From Anabaena sphaerica FACHB-251 (GTDB lineage: Bacteria; Cyanobacteriota; Cyanobacteriia; Cyanobacteriales; Nostocaceae): 58,314 nt of DNA. Positions 16,115 to 25,436 of this stretch are shown here, piece after piece. Both the position numbers and the translations under genes were made by a program. The notes beneath the pieces are model-generated. The model had not been told where the DNA came from. It saw only the letters and a program-made list of their open reading frames with translations, and did not search any database. Within the stretch, counting starts at the first letter, position 1. Each line of letters starts with the position of its first letter. Where the stretch lies: assembly GCF_014696825.1 (NCBI RefSeq), contig NZ_JACJQU010000027.1, positions 1 through 58,314 of the forward strand, read 5' to 3'.

Positions 16115-18700
16115 ATGTCAGCCCACAACCCAAATGCTGAAGAGACAATTGATTTGATGATTGGTGTTAACAACCAAGAAACATACCATGTACAAACAAA
16201 CTCTTCACCTGTAGTTAGTCTGGCTACCAGAAAAGGAACTATTTCTCAGTTTCTTGCTCCCTTAACGCAAGATACTTTTAAAGAGGTGGTTCGGGAAGTT
16301 GAGCATAAATTACGGATTGTTAATGAAACCTTGTCAATGTTGGATTATCAAGGTTTTGAAACAATTCTCCAGGAAATGCTGCATTCGATTACTCTGAAAA
16401 CAGGGGAATTACTAGGAGCAGATCGGACAACCATATTTTTGTTAGATGAAGAAAAGCAAGAACTCTGGTCTATTTTAGCTGAGGGGGAAGGTAAGCGGCC
16501 ATTAGAAATTCGGATTCCTGCTGATAAAGGTATTGCAGGTGAAGTTGCGACTTTGAGGCAAGTAATCAATATTCCTTTTGATTTTTATAAGGATGGACGG
16601 TCGAAATTTGCTCAAGAACAAGACAAAAGAAATGGCTACCGTACCTACACAATGTTGGCTTTACCGCTATTAAATGAAAATGAAGAATTAGTAGCGGTAG
16701 TTCAATTATTAAATAAATTAAAATATCTACATAATCCCGATGATCCCCTGGCAGAACGCATTGATACCAAGGGGTTTACGAGTGCTGATGAAAAATTATT
16801 CCAGGATTTTGCTCCTTCAATTCGCCTGATTTTAGAATCGTCTCGATCCTTTTATATTGCCACCCAAAAACAACGGGCCGCAGCAGCTTTGATGAAAGCA
16901 ATTAAGTCTCTTAGTCAAAGTAGTCTGGATTTAGAAGATACCCTAAAACGGGTAATGGACGAAGCGAAGGTATTGATGAATGCTGATCGCAGTACCCTGT
17001 GGTTAATAGATCATGATCGCCATGACTTATGGACAAAAATTACTCAAGATAATGGCACAACTAAAGAATTAAGAGTACCCTTAGGTAAAGGCTTTGCGGG
17101 GATAGTTGGTGTATCTGGGAAAACGTTAAATATTCCCTGTGATTTATATGAGCATCCAGATTCACAAACTGCTCAAAAAATGGATCAAGAAAATGGCTAT
17201 CGCACTTGTAGTTTGTTGTGTATGCCAGTATTTAACAGTGATCAAGATTTGATTGGTGTCACGCAATTAGTTAATAAAAAGAAAGTAGGAGATTTTCCAC
17301 CTTATAATCCTGACCTTTGGCCTCAACCTCCTGAATGCTTCCAAGCTAGTTTTGATAGCAATGATGAAATGTTTATGGAAGCTTTTAATATTCAAGCTGG
17401 GGTGGCTTTACAAAATGCCCAATTGTTTGCCAAAGTCAAACAACAAGAACAAATGCAGCGGGACATTTTGCGAAGTCTTTCTAATGGTGTAATTTCTTCC
17501 AATAAAGCTGGATATATTATCACCGCTAATGAAAGTGCTAAACGGTTGCTAGGGTATTCTCCAGAAGCACGTTTAGAAGGGCAACTGGTTAGTAATGTTG
17601 TCAATATCAAAGAGGGAGATTTTAGCAAGTGGTTTGCAGATGCTTTAGCGGCAAAGGATCTCAAAGATACCCAGCAATACTATCCAGATCGGACACTCCT
17701 CACTACAACCCAAGAACAGCACAGCGTTAATTTATCACTCAACACCATTGCTGATGCTGGGGACGACAATAAGGTGTGTGGCGCATTGGTGGTAATGGAT
17801 GATATCAGCGATGAGAAGCGTCTGAAAAGCACTATGTACCGTTACATGACTCAGGAGTTGGCAGAAGAATTACTCAAATTAGATGATGCTAAACTAGGAG
17901 GCGATCGCAAAGAAGTTACTATTTTATTCTCAGATATTCGTGGCTATACCACTCTCACAGAAAATATGCAAGCTGAACAAGTAGTGGGTATGCTCAACGA
18001 ATATTTTGAATCAATGGTAGAAGCCGTCTTTAAACATAAAGGCACTCTTGATAAATATATCGGTGATGCTATTATGGCTGTCTTTGGTTCTCCCCTACCC
18101 TTGGCAGAACACGCACGCATGGCAGTAGAAACTTCTCTAGAAATGCGCCATCGGTTAATCGAATTAAATGAACGTCGTGAAGCCGCTAATGAAGCAAGAA
18201 TCAAAATTGGCATCGGCATTAATTCTGATATCGTCATTAGTGGCAATATCGGCTCTAGTAAGCGGATGGAATTTACTGCTATTGGTGATGGTGTTAACCT
18301 TGGTTCCCGATTAGAAAGTGTAAGTAAACAGTATGGTTGCGATATTATTATCAGCGACAATACATATAAATTCTGTCACGATAATATTTGGGCTAGGGAA
18401 CTTGATTTCATTCGTGTCAAAGGCAGAAATGAGCCTGTATCCATCTATGAATTAATCGGGTTGCGTTCTGATCCCATTAGTGATACCAAGCAAGAATTAA
18501 TAGAGCATTATCATAAAGGACGTGAATATTATCTCAAACGTCAGTTCGCACTTGCTCAAACTGAGTTTGTTAAAGCTTTAACTGCTGATAATAATGACAA
18601 AGCCTCTATGTTATATCTAGGTCGTTGTCAGCATTGGTTACAATCACCCCCATCAGATGTAACTTGGGATGATGGTGTTTGGACATTTAATGAAAAATAA
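16115..18700 (+). CDS. cyaB: CyaB-type adenylate cyclase (GAF-GAF-PAS-cyclase)
   Basis: 861 aa, the length of Anabaena CyaB1/CyaB2. Order: N-terminal helical segment, GAF-A (about 80-235), GAF-B (about 265-440), PAS (about 455-570), class III cyclase (about 600-790), short TPR-like tail. Both GAFs carry the NK..F..DE signature (QLLNKLKY ... GFTSADE; LVNKKK ... FDSNDE) typical of cyclic-nucleotide-binding GAFs, so cAMP feedback activation is expected. The catalytic core is intact: FSDIRGYT (first metal Asp), Lys647 and GDAIMAVFG (second Asp), Thr721 in EFTAIGDGVNLGSRLE with the transition-state Asn and Arg. The Lys/Thr pair marks the bicarbonate-responsive class IIIb. Monocistronic by appearance. 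Confidence 0.93.
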   Translation: MSAHNPNAEETIDLMIGVNNQETYHVQTNSSPVVSLATRKGTISQFLAPLTQDTFKEVVREVEHKLRIVNETLSMLDYQGFETILQEMLHSITLKTGELLGADRTTIFLLDEEKQELWSILAEGEGKRPLEIRIPADKGIAGEVATLRQVINIPFDFYKDGRSKFAQEQDKRNGYRTYTMLALPLLNENEELVAVVQLLNKLKYLHNPDDPLAERIDTKGFTSADEKLFQDFAPSIRLILESSRSFYIATQKQRAAAALMKAIKSLSQSSLDLEDTLKRVMDEAKVLMNADRSTLWLIDHDRHDLWTKITQDNGTTKELRVPLGKGFAGIVGVSGKTLNIPCDLYEHPDSQTAQKMDQENGYRTCSLLCMPVFNSDQDLIGVTQLVNKKKVGDFPPYNPDLWPQPPECFQASFDSNDEMFMEAFNIQAGVALQNAQLFAKVKQQEQMQRDILRSLSNGVISSNKAGYIITANESAKRLLGYSPEARLEGQLVSNVVNIKEGDFSKWFADALAAKDLKDTQQYYPDRTLLTTTQEQHSVNLSLNTIADAGDDNKVCGALVVMDDISDEKRLKSTMYRYMTQELAEELLKLDDAKLGGDRKEVTILFSDIRGYTTLTENMQAEQVVGMLNEYFESMVEAVFKHKGTLDKYIGDAIMAVFGSPLPLAEHARMAVETSLEMRHRLIELNERREAANEARIKIGIGINSDIVISGNIGSSKRMEFTAIGDGVNLGSRLESVSKQYGCDIIISDNTYKFCHDNIWARELDFIRVKGRNEPVSIYELIGLRSDPISDTKQELIEHYHKGREYYLKRQFALAQTEFVKALTADNNDKASMLYLGRCQHWLQSPPSDVTWDDGVWTFNEK

Positions 18701-19048
18701 GCTTTGTTGACTGGGATAAATGCCCCATCTGTATGGTGTGCTATGGCTTTTTGCCTGACGCACCATAGAAAAATTGATGAATTAATTAAATAAATAGCCC
18801 GATTACTTACCGAATTAATTTCCAAAATTTAGCCATACTAGACTTAATCTTACCTTTGATTAGCCTAAGTTTGGACTTTTTAATTGTTCTTAGCATTTTG
18901 TAATTAAACTTAAAATTTTAAGATAAATAACTTCAAAAATGATCTTAAAAATGTTGCATATAGTCTAGTTTGTAACAGTTAATTGCTATTTGTTGTCAAA
19001 GTCTTTCTTTGAGTTAGAAACTAGGAATACAACAAAGCAATTATTCTT
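18701..19048. other. 348-bp gap with a weak hairpin
   Basis: TATGGTG at 18732 and CACCATA ending at 18767 form a stem with a long loop just after cyaB; there is no T-run, so terminator function is doubtful. The rest is AT-rich with nothing recognised. Confidence 0.4.
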
Positions 19049-19537
19049 ATGAACGCTATTTCTAACTTTGAATTTAAACGGTCAACTTGGCAAACCGCCA
19101 TGATGTTGACTTTGGGCTTTTGGCTCAGTGCCAGCCTGGTTTTAGATTGGGTAATTATGCCTAGTCTTTACGTTTCTGGCATGATGAATGAAACGAGTTT
19201 TACTACAGCAGGATATGCGATTTTTTGGAATTTTAATCGCTTAGAATTACTATCTGCGGCTGTAATCTTGACTGCTGTGCTGGCTATGGGTAAAGCTAAA
19301 TCTAATTGGCGTTTGGGCAGTATATTTTTATCTTGCCTTCTGCTAACAGCAGCTTTATTAGACACTTATTTTTTAACCCCGCAAATGTGCGCTGTGGGAA
19401 GCAATTTAAGTTTATTTGCGGCCGCAAGTGCAGTTCCCGAAACCATGAATTTACTACATGGTAGTTATTTTCTACTGGAAGTATTGAAATTGGTAGCAGG
19501 GGGTATGCTTTTAAATTGGTGCTGGCGGGAAGCTTGA
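19049..19537 (+). CDS. Four-helix integral membrane protein, unknown function
   Basis: 162 aa. Four hydrophobic segments at about 14-38 (TAMMLTLGFWLSASLVLDWV), 60-80, 88-108 and 135-155, separated by short polar loops. The pattern VIMPSLYVSGMM.E..F and the NRLELL segment resemble DUF4149-type membrane proteins, but this is a weak match. No catalytic motif seen. It stands alone between cyaB and the convergent GDT1 pair. Confidence 0.7.
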   Translation: MNAISNFEFKRSTWQTAMMLTLGFWLSASLVLDWVIMPSLYVSGMMNETSFTTAGYAIFWNFNRLELLSAAVILTAVLAMGKAKSNWRLGSIFLSCLLLTAALLDTYFLTPQMCAVGSNLSLFAAASAVPETMNLLHGSYFLLEVLKLVAGGMLLNWCWREA

Positions 19538-19616
19538 ACTAGAGGAGCAGAGGAGCCGGGGAGAAATTACTTCTTCTTCTGACTCCTGATAGCACAGCGT
19601 GGCGTTAGCCATACTC

Positions 19617-19898
19617 CTAATCGGTTTCACTTTTAGGTAAAAGTAAACGGATAGCCAAAACAGCAAATCCCACAGCAGCCATCGCTTTTAAGATGCGAGT
19701 AGGAAACAATTCCGCTACTGCTCCCCCGGCTAATGCGCCTAACAAACTCGTTAATACTAACGCTCCTGCTGTACCAAAAAAAACAGCCTTTCGAGATTGA
19801 CCCTGACCAGAAAGAGCGATCGCTGCTAACTGACTTTTGTCACCTAATTCGGAAAGAAAAACTGTCACAAAGCTCAACCCTAAAAGATTCCAGTCCAT
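19617..19898 (-). CDS. GDT1/UPF0016 half-size cation transporter, second subunit
   Basis: 93 aa from ATG 19898 (MDWNLLGLSF); the track-length frame from 19943 adds residues encoded by repeat sequence. It contains one copy of the family's ion-binding motif E-x-G-D-K-(S/T)-Q (FLSELGDKSQLAAIALSG) on its first helix and three predicted membrane helices. Full-length members (TMEM165/GDT1/Mnx) have two such motifs; here the second is in the next gene. Likely pairs with the product of 19919-20299 as a Mn2+ or Ca2+ exporter in the thylakoid or plasma membrane. Confidence 0.85.
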   Translation of the reverse strand: MDWNLLGLSFVTVFLSELGDKSQLAAIALSGQGQSRKAVFFGTAGALVLTSLLGALAGGAVAELFPTRILKAMAAVGFAVLAIRLLLPKSETD

Positions 19899-19918
19899 TT
19901 TATTTATGCGACTAATGA

Positions 19919-20299
19919 CTAATGACCAATAATTACATCCCAAAACAGCATTACAGAAATCAACAGCAACATTACCCCTGCTGATTTTTCTACAGTTTTG
20001 GGACTAAGTTTACTCGCTATAAAGCCACCAAGCAGCACACCTAATAAACTGGTAGTGACTAATGCCGTTCCCGAACCCAAGAATACTACCCAAGGTGCAT
20101 GAGATTCCGCACTCATTAACAACGTAGATAGTTGAGTTTTATCACCAATTTCCGCCAGAAAGATGGTGATGAAGGTAGTCCCAAATACCATAAATAGGGA
20201 TTCTTGCGGTTTGCGATTCTCCTTAACTAGAGGCTGAAGTGAATAGCTTTCAGTTTCCGATAGCTGAGAAATGGCAACAGGTGCAGTATCAAGTTTCAC
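19919..20299 (-). CDS. GDT1/UPF0016 half-size cation transporter, first subunit
   Basis: 126 aa. A 35-residue polar N-terminus precedes three membrane helices carrying IFLAEIGDKTQLSTLLMSAE, the second half-site of the family. The tail VMLFWDVIIGH is hydrophobic. It is 20 bp upstream of the partner gene on the same strand, so the two are surely co-transcribed. Cyanobacterial full-length homologues export manganese to protect photosystem assembly; that role is inferred for the pair. Confidence 0.85.
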   Translation of the reverse strand: MKLDTAPVAISQLSETESYSLQPLVKENRKPQESLFMVFGTTFITIFLAEIGDKTQLSTLLMSAESHAPWVVFLGSGTALVTTSLLGVLLGGFIASKLSPKTVEKSAGVMLLLISVMLFWDVIIGH

Positions 20300-20379
20300 A
20301 AGTGTTAGTTTTGTCTCTAAGTTGTTTTCATATTCTTTTCATTTTCTCATAATGTTGTCATAAATGGCAACAAGATTTC

Positions 20380-20730
20380 TCAAAAACCCACAGCTTGATC
20401 AAAACGGATAATTTCCAAACTGCGATCGCCGTAAACACACTCTATTTGCTGACGACAGCAGTCAATAGCAAAATCGTTTAATTCTTCCGGTTCAATCCCA
20501 AACATATCTTGAAACGTCTCTGCTTCCACCCGACAGAAACGCGGACGACTAGCATAGATACTACATTCTTTTGTTTGGTGGTCAAAATTCACACACCATC
20601 CATCCTCACCTACCATACTCAGGTAAAGTCCCAATTCCTCTGGTGAAAGATAATCTTCTAAGTCGGGACGATCAGTAGGATCAAGATGACAGCACGCTCC
20701 ACACTGCTTTATACATTGCCAAGTAGCCAT
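20380..20730 (-). CDS. YkgJ-family cysteine cluster protein
   Basis: 116 aa. The N-terminal CIKQCGACCHL gives the CxxxCxxCC signature of YkgJ proteins, with further cysteines at CVNFDHQTKECSIYASRPRFC and CCRQQIEC, enough for a zinc or Fe-S site. Metal and function are unknown. It begins at ATG 20730 and is not tightly coupled to the downstream GDT1 pair (80 bp). Confidence 0.88.
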   Translation of the reverse strand: MATWQCIKQCGACCHLDPTDRPDLEDYLSPEELGLYLSMVGEDGWCVNFDHQTKECSIYASRPRFCRVEAETFQDMFGIEPEELNDFAIDCCRQQIECVYGDRSLEIIRFDQAVGF

Positions 20731-20937
20731 AATTTACATCTGGGAATAGGGGACTCTTTACTGGGGACTGGGTAAAAGGCAAGAGCTTATCCTCCCCATC
20801 TCACCTAGTTTTACATTTTTATGTATTTTTCTATAATTTTGTTAAGTAACTTAAAACTCGTTGCCCCTATCCAGATATGATCTATTGCGGGCTTTGCACT
20901 TGAGTTATTTAATTTTTTAAAACCTTTTGGAGGAAAA

Positions 20938-21057
20938 ATGGAAGCTTTAGCCAATATTAATTGGGAAGTTGTGTTTCAATTAACCTGTGTAGCATTGATT
21001 GTACTTGCAGGACCAGCAGTAATTTTTGTACTCGCGTTTCGTAACGGCAACCTGTAA
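20938..21057 (+). CDS. psb30: Photosystem II protein Psb30 (Ycf12)
   Basis: 39 aa, too short for a 60-codon ORF cut-off. [20 protein letters not shown] continues through one transmembrane helix ([13 protein letters not shown]) and ends RNGNL, which is the standard Psb30/Ycf12 sequence pattern. It is a single-helix subunit at the periphery of the PSII core that stabilises the complex. A strong GGAGG lies 5 nt before the ATG. Confidence 0.95.
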   Translation: MEALANINWEVVFQLTCVALIVLAGPAVIFVLAFRNGNL

Positions 21058-21061
21058 AGTG

Positions 21062-21130
21062 GGTAATTGGTAATGGGTGATGGGTAATGGGTATAGTTTT
21101 TGCCAATTATCAATCACCAATTACCCATTT
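21062..21130. repeat. TAATGGGTGATGGGTAATGG repeat with inverted partner
   Basis: GGTAATTGGTAATGGGTGAT-type repeats are followed by the complementary CAATCACCAATTACCCATT, forming a long imperfect hairpin directly 3' of psb30 that could terminate it. Confidence 0.6.
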
Positions 21131-21310
21131 GTGACAGGTTCCAGTATTCCTGCCACTTTTCCCTTTACCCCATTTGTTTCTGCATCTCGCTGTTTAAACT
21201 CATCCAATAATCTAAAAAATATTCAAATCCCGCTTTTTCATCTTAACAATAAAGCATAATTATTTTTGCTCAAGAAGTCACATTTGTGATTCTTAACTAA
21301 ATGAAAGTTC

Positions 21311-21342
21311 ATATCCCCGAATTATTCTAAAATTCGGGGATA
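21311..21342. terminator. Hairpin 3' of the subtilase gene
   Basis: ATATCCCCGAATT and AATTCGGGGATAT are complementary around a short loop, in the dispersed 'TCCCCGA' hairpin family. It ends 13 bp beyond the stop codon of the minus-strand protease and could act in both directions. Confidence 0.65.
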
Positions 21343-21355
21343 TTGTGATCGCTAA

Positions 21356-24300
21356 TTAATTAAACAAGAAATTAGCACCAAACAGGTTGACATTCACGTC
21401 AGCACTAGTAAGCCCAGATGTACCTGATAAAGTAGCTAATAACGCACCAGTTCCAAAACCTGTATTATCAGCAATACCATCTCCGACTCGCAGTTGTGTA
21501 CTTATACCTGATGTTAACACATCAATATTAATGATACCTTCCACAGTAATAGAATCAAAATCCAGTTGATAATCGGTAATGGTGTTTGCACTAGCAGGAA
21601 TTTCTCCTGTAGTAATCCAGAATTTGTCCGCACCAGCACCACCGGCTATCAGGTTTTCACCACCGGATTGAACGAAGAAGGTGTCATCACCATCACCACC
21701 CAAAGCGCGATCGCCTGTACCAAGGAAGAAAATATCATTACCTGCCCCACCAGACATCCGGTTTTCACCTTGACCATCGGTAGCGTCAAAGACATCATTT
21801 CCTGAACCACCAAAGGCACGATCACTTTGACTAACGTAAATCCTATCATTTCCCGAACCCAGAGAAACACGGCTGTTCTCAGGTTGACCGCTGAAAGCCA
21901 AATCAACCTCATCAGCACCAGCACCTGTAAAGAGGATTTGATTTGGTGCAGAGATAATGAGATCATCACCGTTTGAACCAAATGTAATAGTAGGACTGGG
22001 AGGTTGGATACTGGATAGCATCAGAGTATAATCGCCCTCACTTCCAGCCGCAGCACCACTACCAGTAATTGGGTCATAGTTGCCGGCATCAGGACTATAA
22101 CCATTTACCCCAATATAATACTCGTTGCCATTCGTAACTTGTACTTCTAAATAACTGCCCAGAGTCTCATCATTTTCATCGTCGTTGAAGGCAATTTCAT
22201 TACCATCAGCATCAAAGAAACGCAAGAAAGTGTCAGCACTAAATGGTTGGGAAGTATTGGTGCTAATTCCAACTTTACCACTGAAATTGGCAACGAAGCG
22301 GTAAATATCAATGTCACTAGCTCCAATCACAAAGTCGTTATCGCTGCCAATATTGGCAAAAACTGGTGAGTCAATAGTTACTGGTTGGTTCTGAACCAGG
22401 GAATAATTAATAGCATCATTTGATAATGTGCCGATAACTTCATTGGTGGATAGTAAGCGACTGTTGAAAATGTACTCACCTGTGTCCCCTGGTGAACCAC
22501 TGCCAAGCATGAAGGGATCAAAATTGCTGTTACCGTATCCTGAAACAGCGACAAAGTAATCTGTATTAGCTGTAATTTGGTATAACAGCACAGGGTCTAC
22601 ACCGTTCGTATCATCATTTTCAGCTAGTAAATTACCCTGGGCATCAAAGATGGAAAGAACCGTATCAACTGGAGTTGTAATCTCAGTATTTTCGTAGGAA
22701 TCAATGTCAATTTCTAAAATTCCAGCAGTAGCAGAACGAATTTTTACAAAGTCTATATCGAGGTCGCCGACTTGGAAAGACTCACCCGTTTGCGGGTCGG
22801 TATCATCGCCAATAATCCCTGGTTGACCTGTTATAGGCAGAGAAATATCAGAGACCGCTTGAGCAATACTGCCATTGCGATCATTATTAGCAAAACGCAC
22901 AATCAAATCATACAAACCGCCAGTTCCAGCAGTAGAGCGGTTACTCAAGTCTTGGGTATTGTAATCCTGATTAGCAAAATCAGATACTCCAATGTAGTAA
23001 ACTTCTCCTCTGTTGACACCTCCGGCAATAAAGCTATCTGTAGTGTGTCCATTAAAGACGGCTCTATCAGTAGGATGTTCAAACACTAAACCAGGATACA
23101 GTTGATCAGTGAACTCTGTATCTGCATTAGCATCAAAAGATAAGTCATCATTGCTAATAACGGGTTCACCATCTTCCAATAAGACTTGATTACCATCCTC
23201 ATCAAACACCCGCAGGTAAGAATTTACATACTCTGTCTCAAAGGGGGTGTCAATATCAATGTAGAGCGTCCCATTATCAGGAACAATCACCCTGAATAAA
23301 TCTACATCTCCAGTCCCTACAAACTGATCATAGTCAGTACCAATGAAGCCTTCTTTTAAATCAAAAGGATCTACATCTGTTCCCAGACTGATATCCACTG
23401 CATTTGCCAGCAAGCCATTCAAATCTGTGTTGGTGAGGCCAAACTGAAGGGAATAATTGCCTGTTGCTGCTGTTACACCACTACTGGCTACATTGGGGTC
23501 GTAATTTCGGTTGTTGTTGCCACTAACTCCTGCATAGTAAATGCCAGGATTTAGGGAAACTTCCAAACGAGAAAAATCTCCTATACCCCCGTTATCATCA
23601 AAAGCTAGTTCAGTTCCTGATGAATTAAACAGTCGCAGCAACGTATCAAAATCATTGGCATTATTAGGATGAGAACCTACTTGAATATTTACAGTTCCCG
23701 CAACAGCGACTTCAAAGCGGAATATGTCTACATCTTTATTGCCAACTTGAGTTGTTCCAGCATCTGTCCCAATAGACTCAAGGATCACATCCACAGGAGA
23801 GCCATCTATGGTCGTTGGTACAAGGTAAGCCCCGGCAATCGTTCCGTTGGGATCTCCCGCTCCACCACCAGGGGGTGGAGGTGCAATTTGCTGAGATCGC
23901 TGTTTAATTTCCGTAATTGCTTTATAAATGTTCAGACGACGATAGGAAGTATTAGTGTTAGTAACATTATCGTTTTCGTCATCACCATCAAAAATCACAT
24001 CCCCTGTGGAGCGCATAATCGCCACAATTTCAGCCGGAGATAAAAGGCGACCACTGAACTGACGAGCCGCTTCTTGCATTAAAGCAACAGCACCAGCAAC
24101 ATGAGGAGATGCCATGCTAGTTCCTGGCCATTGCTCAAATCCTCCCTTTGGCACAGCACTTTTGATCATCGCTCCTGGAGCAAAGAGTGTGTCATAGGTG
24201 TCATTGGGATCATCAAGACGCTGGCTAAATACGGTAATACGGTCAGCACCAGGATTTTGTTGTGCGGCTTCACCACCTCCTGGAACATACCTTCCTAGAG

Positions 24301-24931
24301 ATTGATCGTCCTGCCAAATTGCACCAACATTGATAGTGCTGGATATGCCTGGAAATGCTACACCAGGGATCTGTTTTTTAGCATAATCATTCCCAGCAGC
24401 ACTAACAATAGTCACTCCTACATCTTCTAGTCTGTTGATAATGTCGTTTATCTCAGTGAGAATACCACCTTGAGATTCGACTTGAGAGTTATTTATCCGA
24501 AAGCTTCCTTCTCCTAAAGACATATTCACCGCAATAATATTGTATTCATTGCGGTTGTCTAGAACCCATTGGAGAACATTTCTCAAGCTAATCCAAGGAC
24601 CTATACCACGCAAGCCAATTAGACCAACATCAGGTGCAACCCCAATATTTGGATCTCTAGCACCCACTGTCCCCGCTACGTGAGTTCCATGAGATTTGGA
24701 GTCTTTTGATTCACTTGCGGTAGTGATAATGGGGGGGGTGTTACCACCATCAACAAAATCAGCGAATAATTTAAAATTCGGGCTAATTTGGGGATGACTG
24801 CCATCCAACCCTGTATCTATTACCGCTACTGTAAAACCGCTACCATCAATACCAGCAAATTGTGGATCGTTGCGTAGCTGAGTTAGTCCAATTAAATCAA
24901 ATGCTGGGTTAGCTCCTACAGATGTACTCAT
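21356..24931 (-). CDS. Subtilisin-family (S8) serine peptidase with PPC domains and calcium-binding-type repeats
   Basis: 1191 aa. The S8 catalytic domain occupies about 1-345 with Asp39 (AVIDTGLDG), His84 (SHGTHVAGT), the oxyanion Asn region (VSAAGND) and Ser near 272 (GTSMASPHVAG). Four or so PPC-like beta domains follow (DVDIFRFEVAVAGTVNI, DVDLFRVIVPDNGTLYI, DIDFVKIRSATAGILEI, DIDIYRFVANFSGKVGI), about 400-1000. The C-terminus, about 1015-1130, has RTX-like GSGNDRIYV / GGAGNDIFFLG / GGDGDDTFFV repeats and ends in the LFGANFLF type tail seen on cyanobacterial secreted proteins. There is no N-terminal signal peptide or propeptide, so type I secretion or another non-Sec route is likely. Probable Ca2+-stabilised extracellular or surface protease; substrate unknown. 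Confidence 0.92.
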   Translation of the reverse strand: MSTSVGANPAFDLIGLTQLRNDPQFAGIDGSGFTVAVIDTGLDGSHPQISPNFKLFADFVDGGNTPPIITTASESKDSKSHGTHVAGTVGARDPNIGVAPDVGLIGLRGIGPWISLRNVLQWVLDNRNEYNIIAVNMSLGEGSFRINNSQVESQGGILTEINDIINRLEDVGVTIVSAAGNDYAKKQIPGVAFPGISSTINVGAIWQDDQSLGRYVPGGGEAAQQNPGADRITVFSQRLDDPNDTYDTLFAPGAMIKSAVPKGGFEQWPGTSMASPHVAGAVALMQEAARQFSGRLLSPAEIVAIMRSTGDVIFDGDDENDNVTNTNTSYRRLNIYKAITEIKQRSQQIAPPPPGGGAGDPNGTIAGAYLVPTTIDGSPVDVILESIGTDAGTTQVGNKDVDIFRFEVAVAGTVNIQVGSHPNNANDFDTLLRLFNSSGTELAFDDNGGIGDFSRLEVSLNPGIYYAGVSGNNNRNYDPNVASSGVTAATGNYSLQFGLTNTDLNGLLANAVDISLGTDVDPFDLKEGFIGTDYDQFVGTGDVDLFRVIVPDNGTLYIDIDTPFETEYVNSYLRVFDEDGNQVLLEDGEPVISNDDLSFDANADTEFTDQLYPGLVFEHPTDRAVFNGHTTDSFIAGGVNRGEVYYIGVSDFANQDYNTQDLSNRSTAGTGGLYDLIVRFANNDRNGSIAQAVSDISLPITGQPGIIGDDTDPQTGESFQVGDLDIDFVKIRSATAGILEIDIDSYENTEITTPVDTVLSIFDAQGNLLAENDDTNGVDPVLLYQITANTDYFVAVSGYGNSNFDPFMLGSGSPGDTGEYIFNSRLLSTNEVIGTLSNDAINYSLVQNQPVTIDSPVFANIGSDNDFVIGASDIDIYRFVANFSGKVGISTNTSQPFSADTFLRFFDADGNEIAFNDDENDETLGSYLEVQVTNGNEYYIGVNGYSPDAGNYDPITGSGAAAGSEGDYTLMLSSIQPPSPTITFGSNGDDLIISAPNQILFTGAGADEVDLAFSGQPENSRVSLGSGNDRIYVSQSDRAFGGSGNDVFDATDGQGENRMSGGAGNDIFFLGTGDRALGGDGDDTFFVQSGGENLIAGGAGADKFWITTGEIPASANTITDYQLDFDSITVEGIINIDVLTSGISTQLRVGDGIADNTGFGTGALLATLSGTSGLTSADVNVNLFGANFLFN

Positions 24932-25153
24932 AATTTCCCTAAGTGATGTCGTGAAAATACTTTCACAGGAATTACGCAGGTTTCACTCCAAGAGGAGTTT
25001 AATATGAAACTTGCATAAGTCTTGCTAAATATATACACATACCATTTTTTGTATAAATTCACTCAGTAAAATTATTAACTTATCATTATTTTTTTCTTTG
25101 GTTGAATTATTGAATTATTGATTTATTTATTTTATGTTACAAACTATAGACTA

Positions 25154-25302
25154 TTACACAAGGTAATACTGTTCGGTTAACGAGATTTAAACCTTTTCGA
25201 TCCCCCTTACTTCCCCTTCAAAAGGGGGAAATATGACCATTCCTAGCCCTCCTTGTCAAGGGGAGGATCAAAACCTTAACCGAAAAGTATTGTTACACAA
25301 GG
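25154..25302. mobile_element. MITE (129 bp) with 10-bp target duplication, copy A
   Basis: Element 25164-25292, ends TAATACTGTTCGGTTAAC and (reverse complement of right end) CAATACTTTTCGGTTAAG; the flanks TTACACAAGG at 25154-25163 and 25293-25302 are perfect 10-bp direct repeats. Interior: CCCCCTTACTTCCCCTTC / AAGGGGGAAA filler. It shares its ends with the element at 49066-49201. It lies upstream of the protease gene on the minus strand. The surrounding gap 24932-25436 holds no gene. Confidence 0.85.
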
Positions 25303-25436
25303 CACTTTGGACATTTCAAGATTTGAGATTAGCGATCACTTCGCCCAAGGGAGACATCAACTGTCAACCTTCATATTGGTATAAATAAACTCGTTAATGG
25401 TATATATAAATCAGATAGGGTAGCATTCAGCAAGAC

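Noticed and set aside
21387-24298. Several plus-strand frames opposite the large protease gene
   Set aside because: Shadow frames of the S8 protease; no independent motif or ribosome site.
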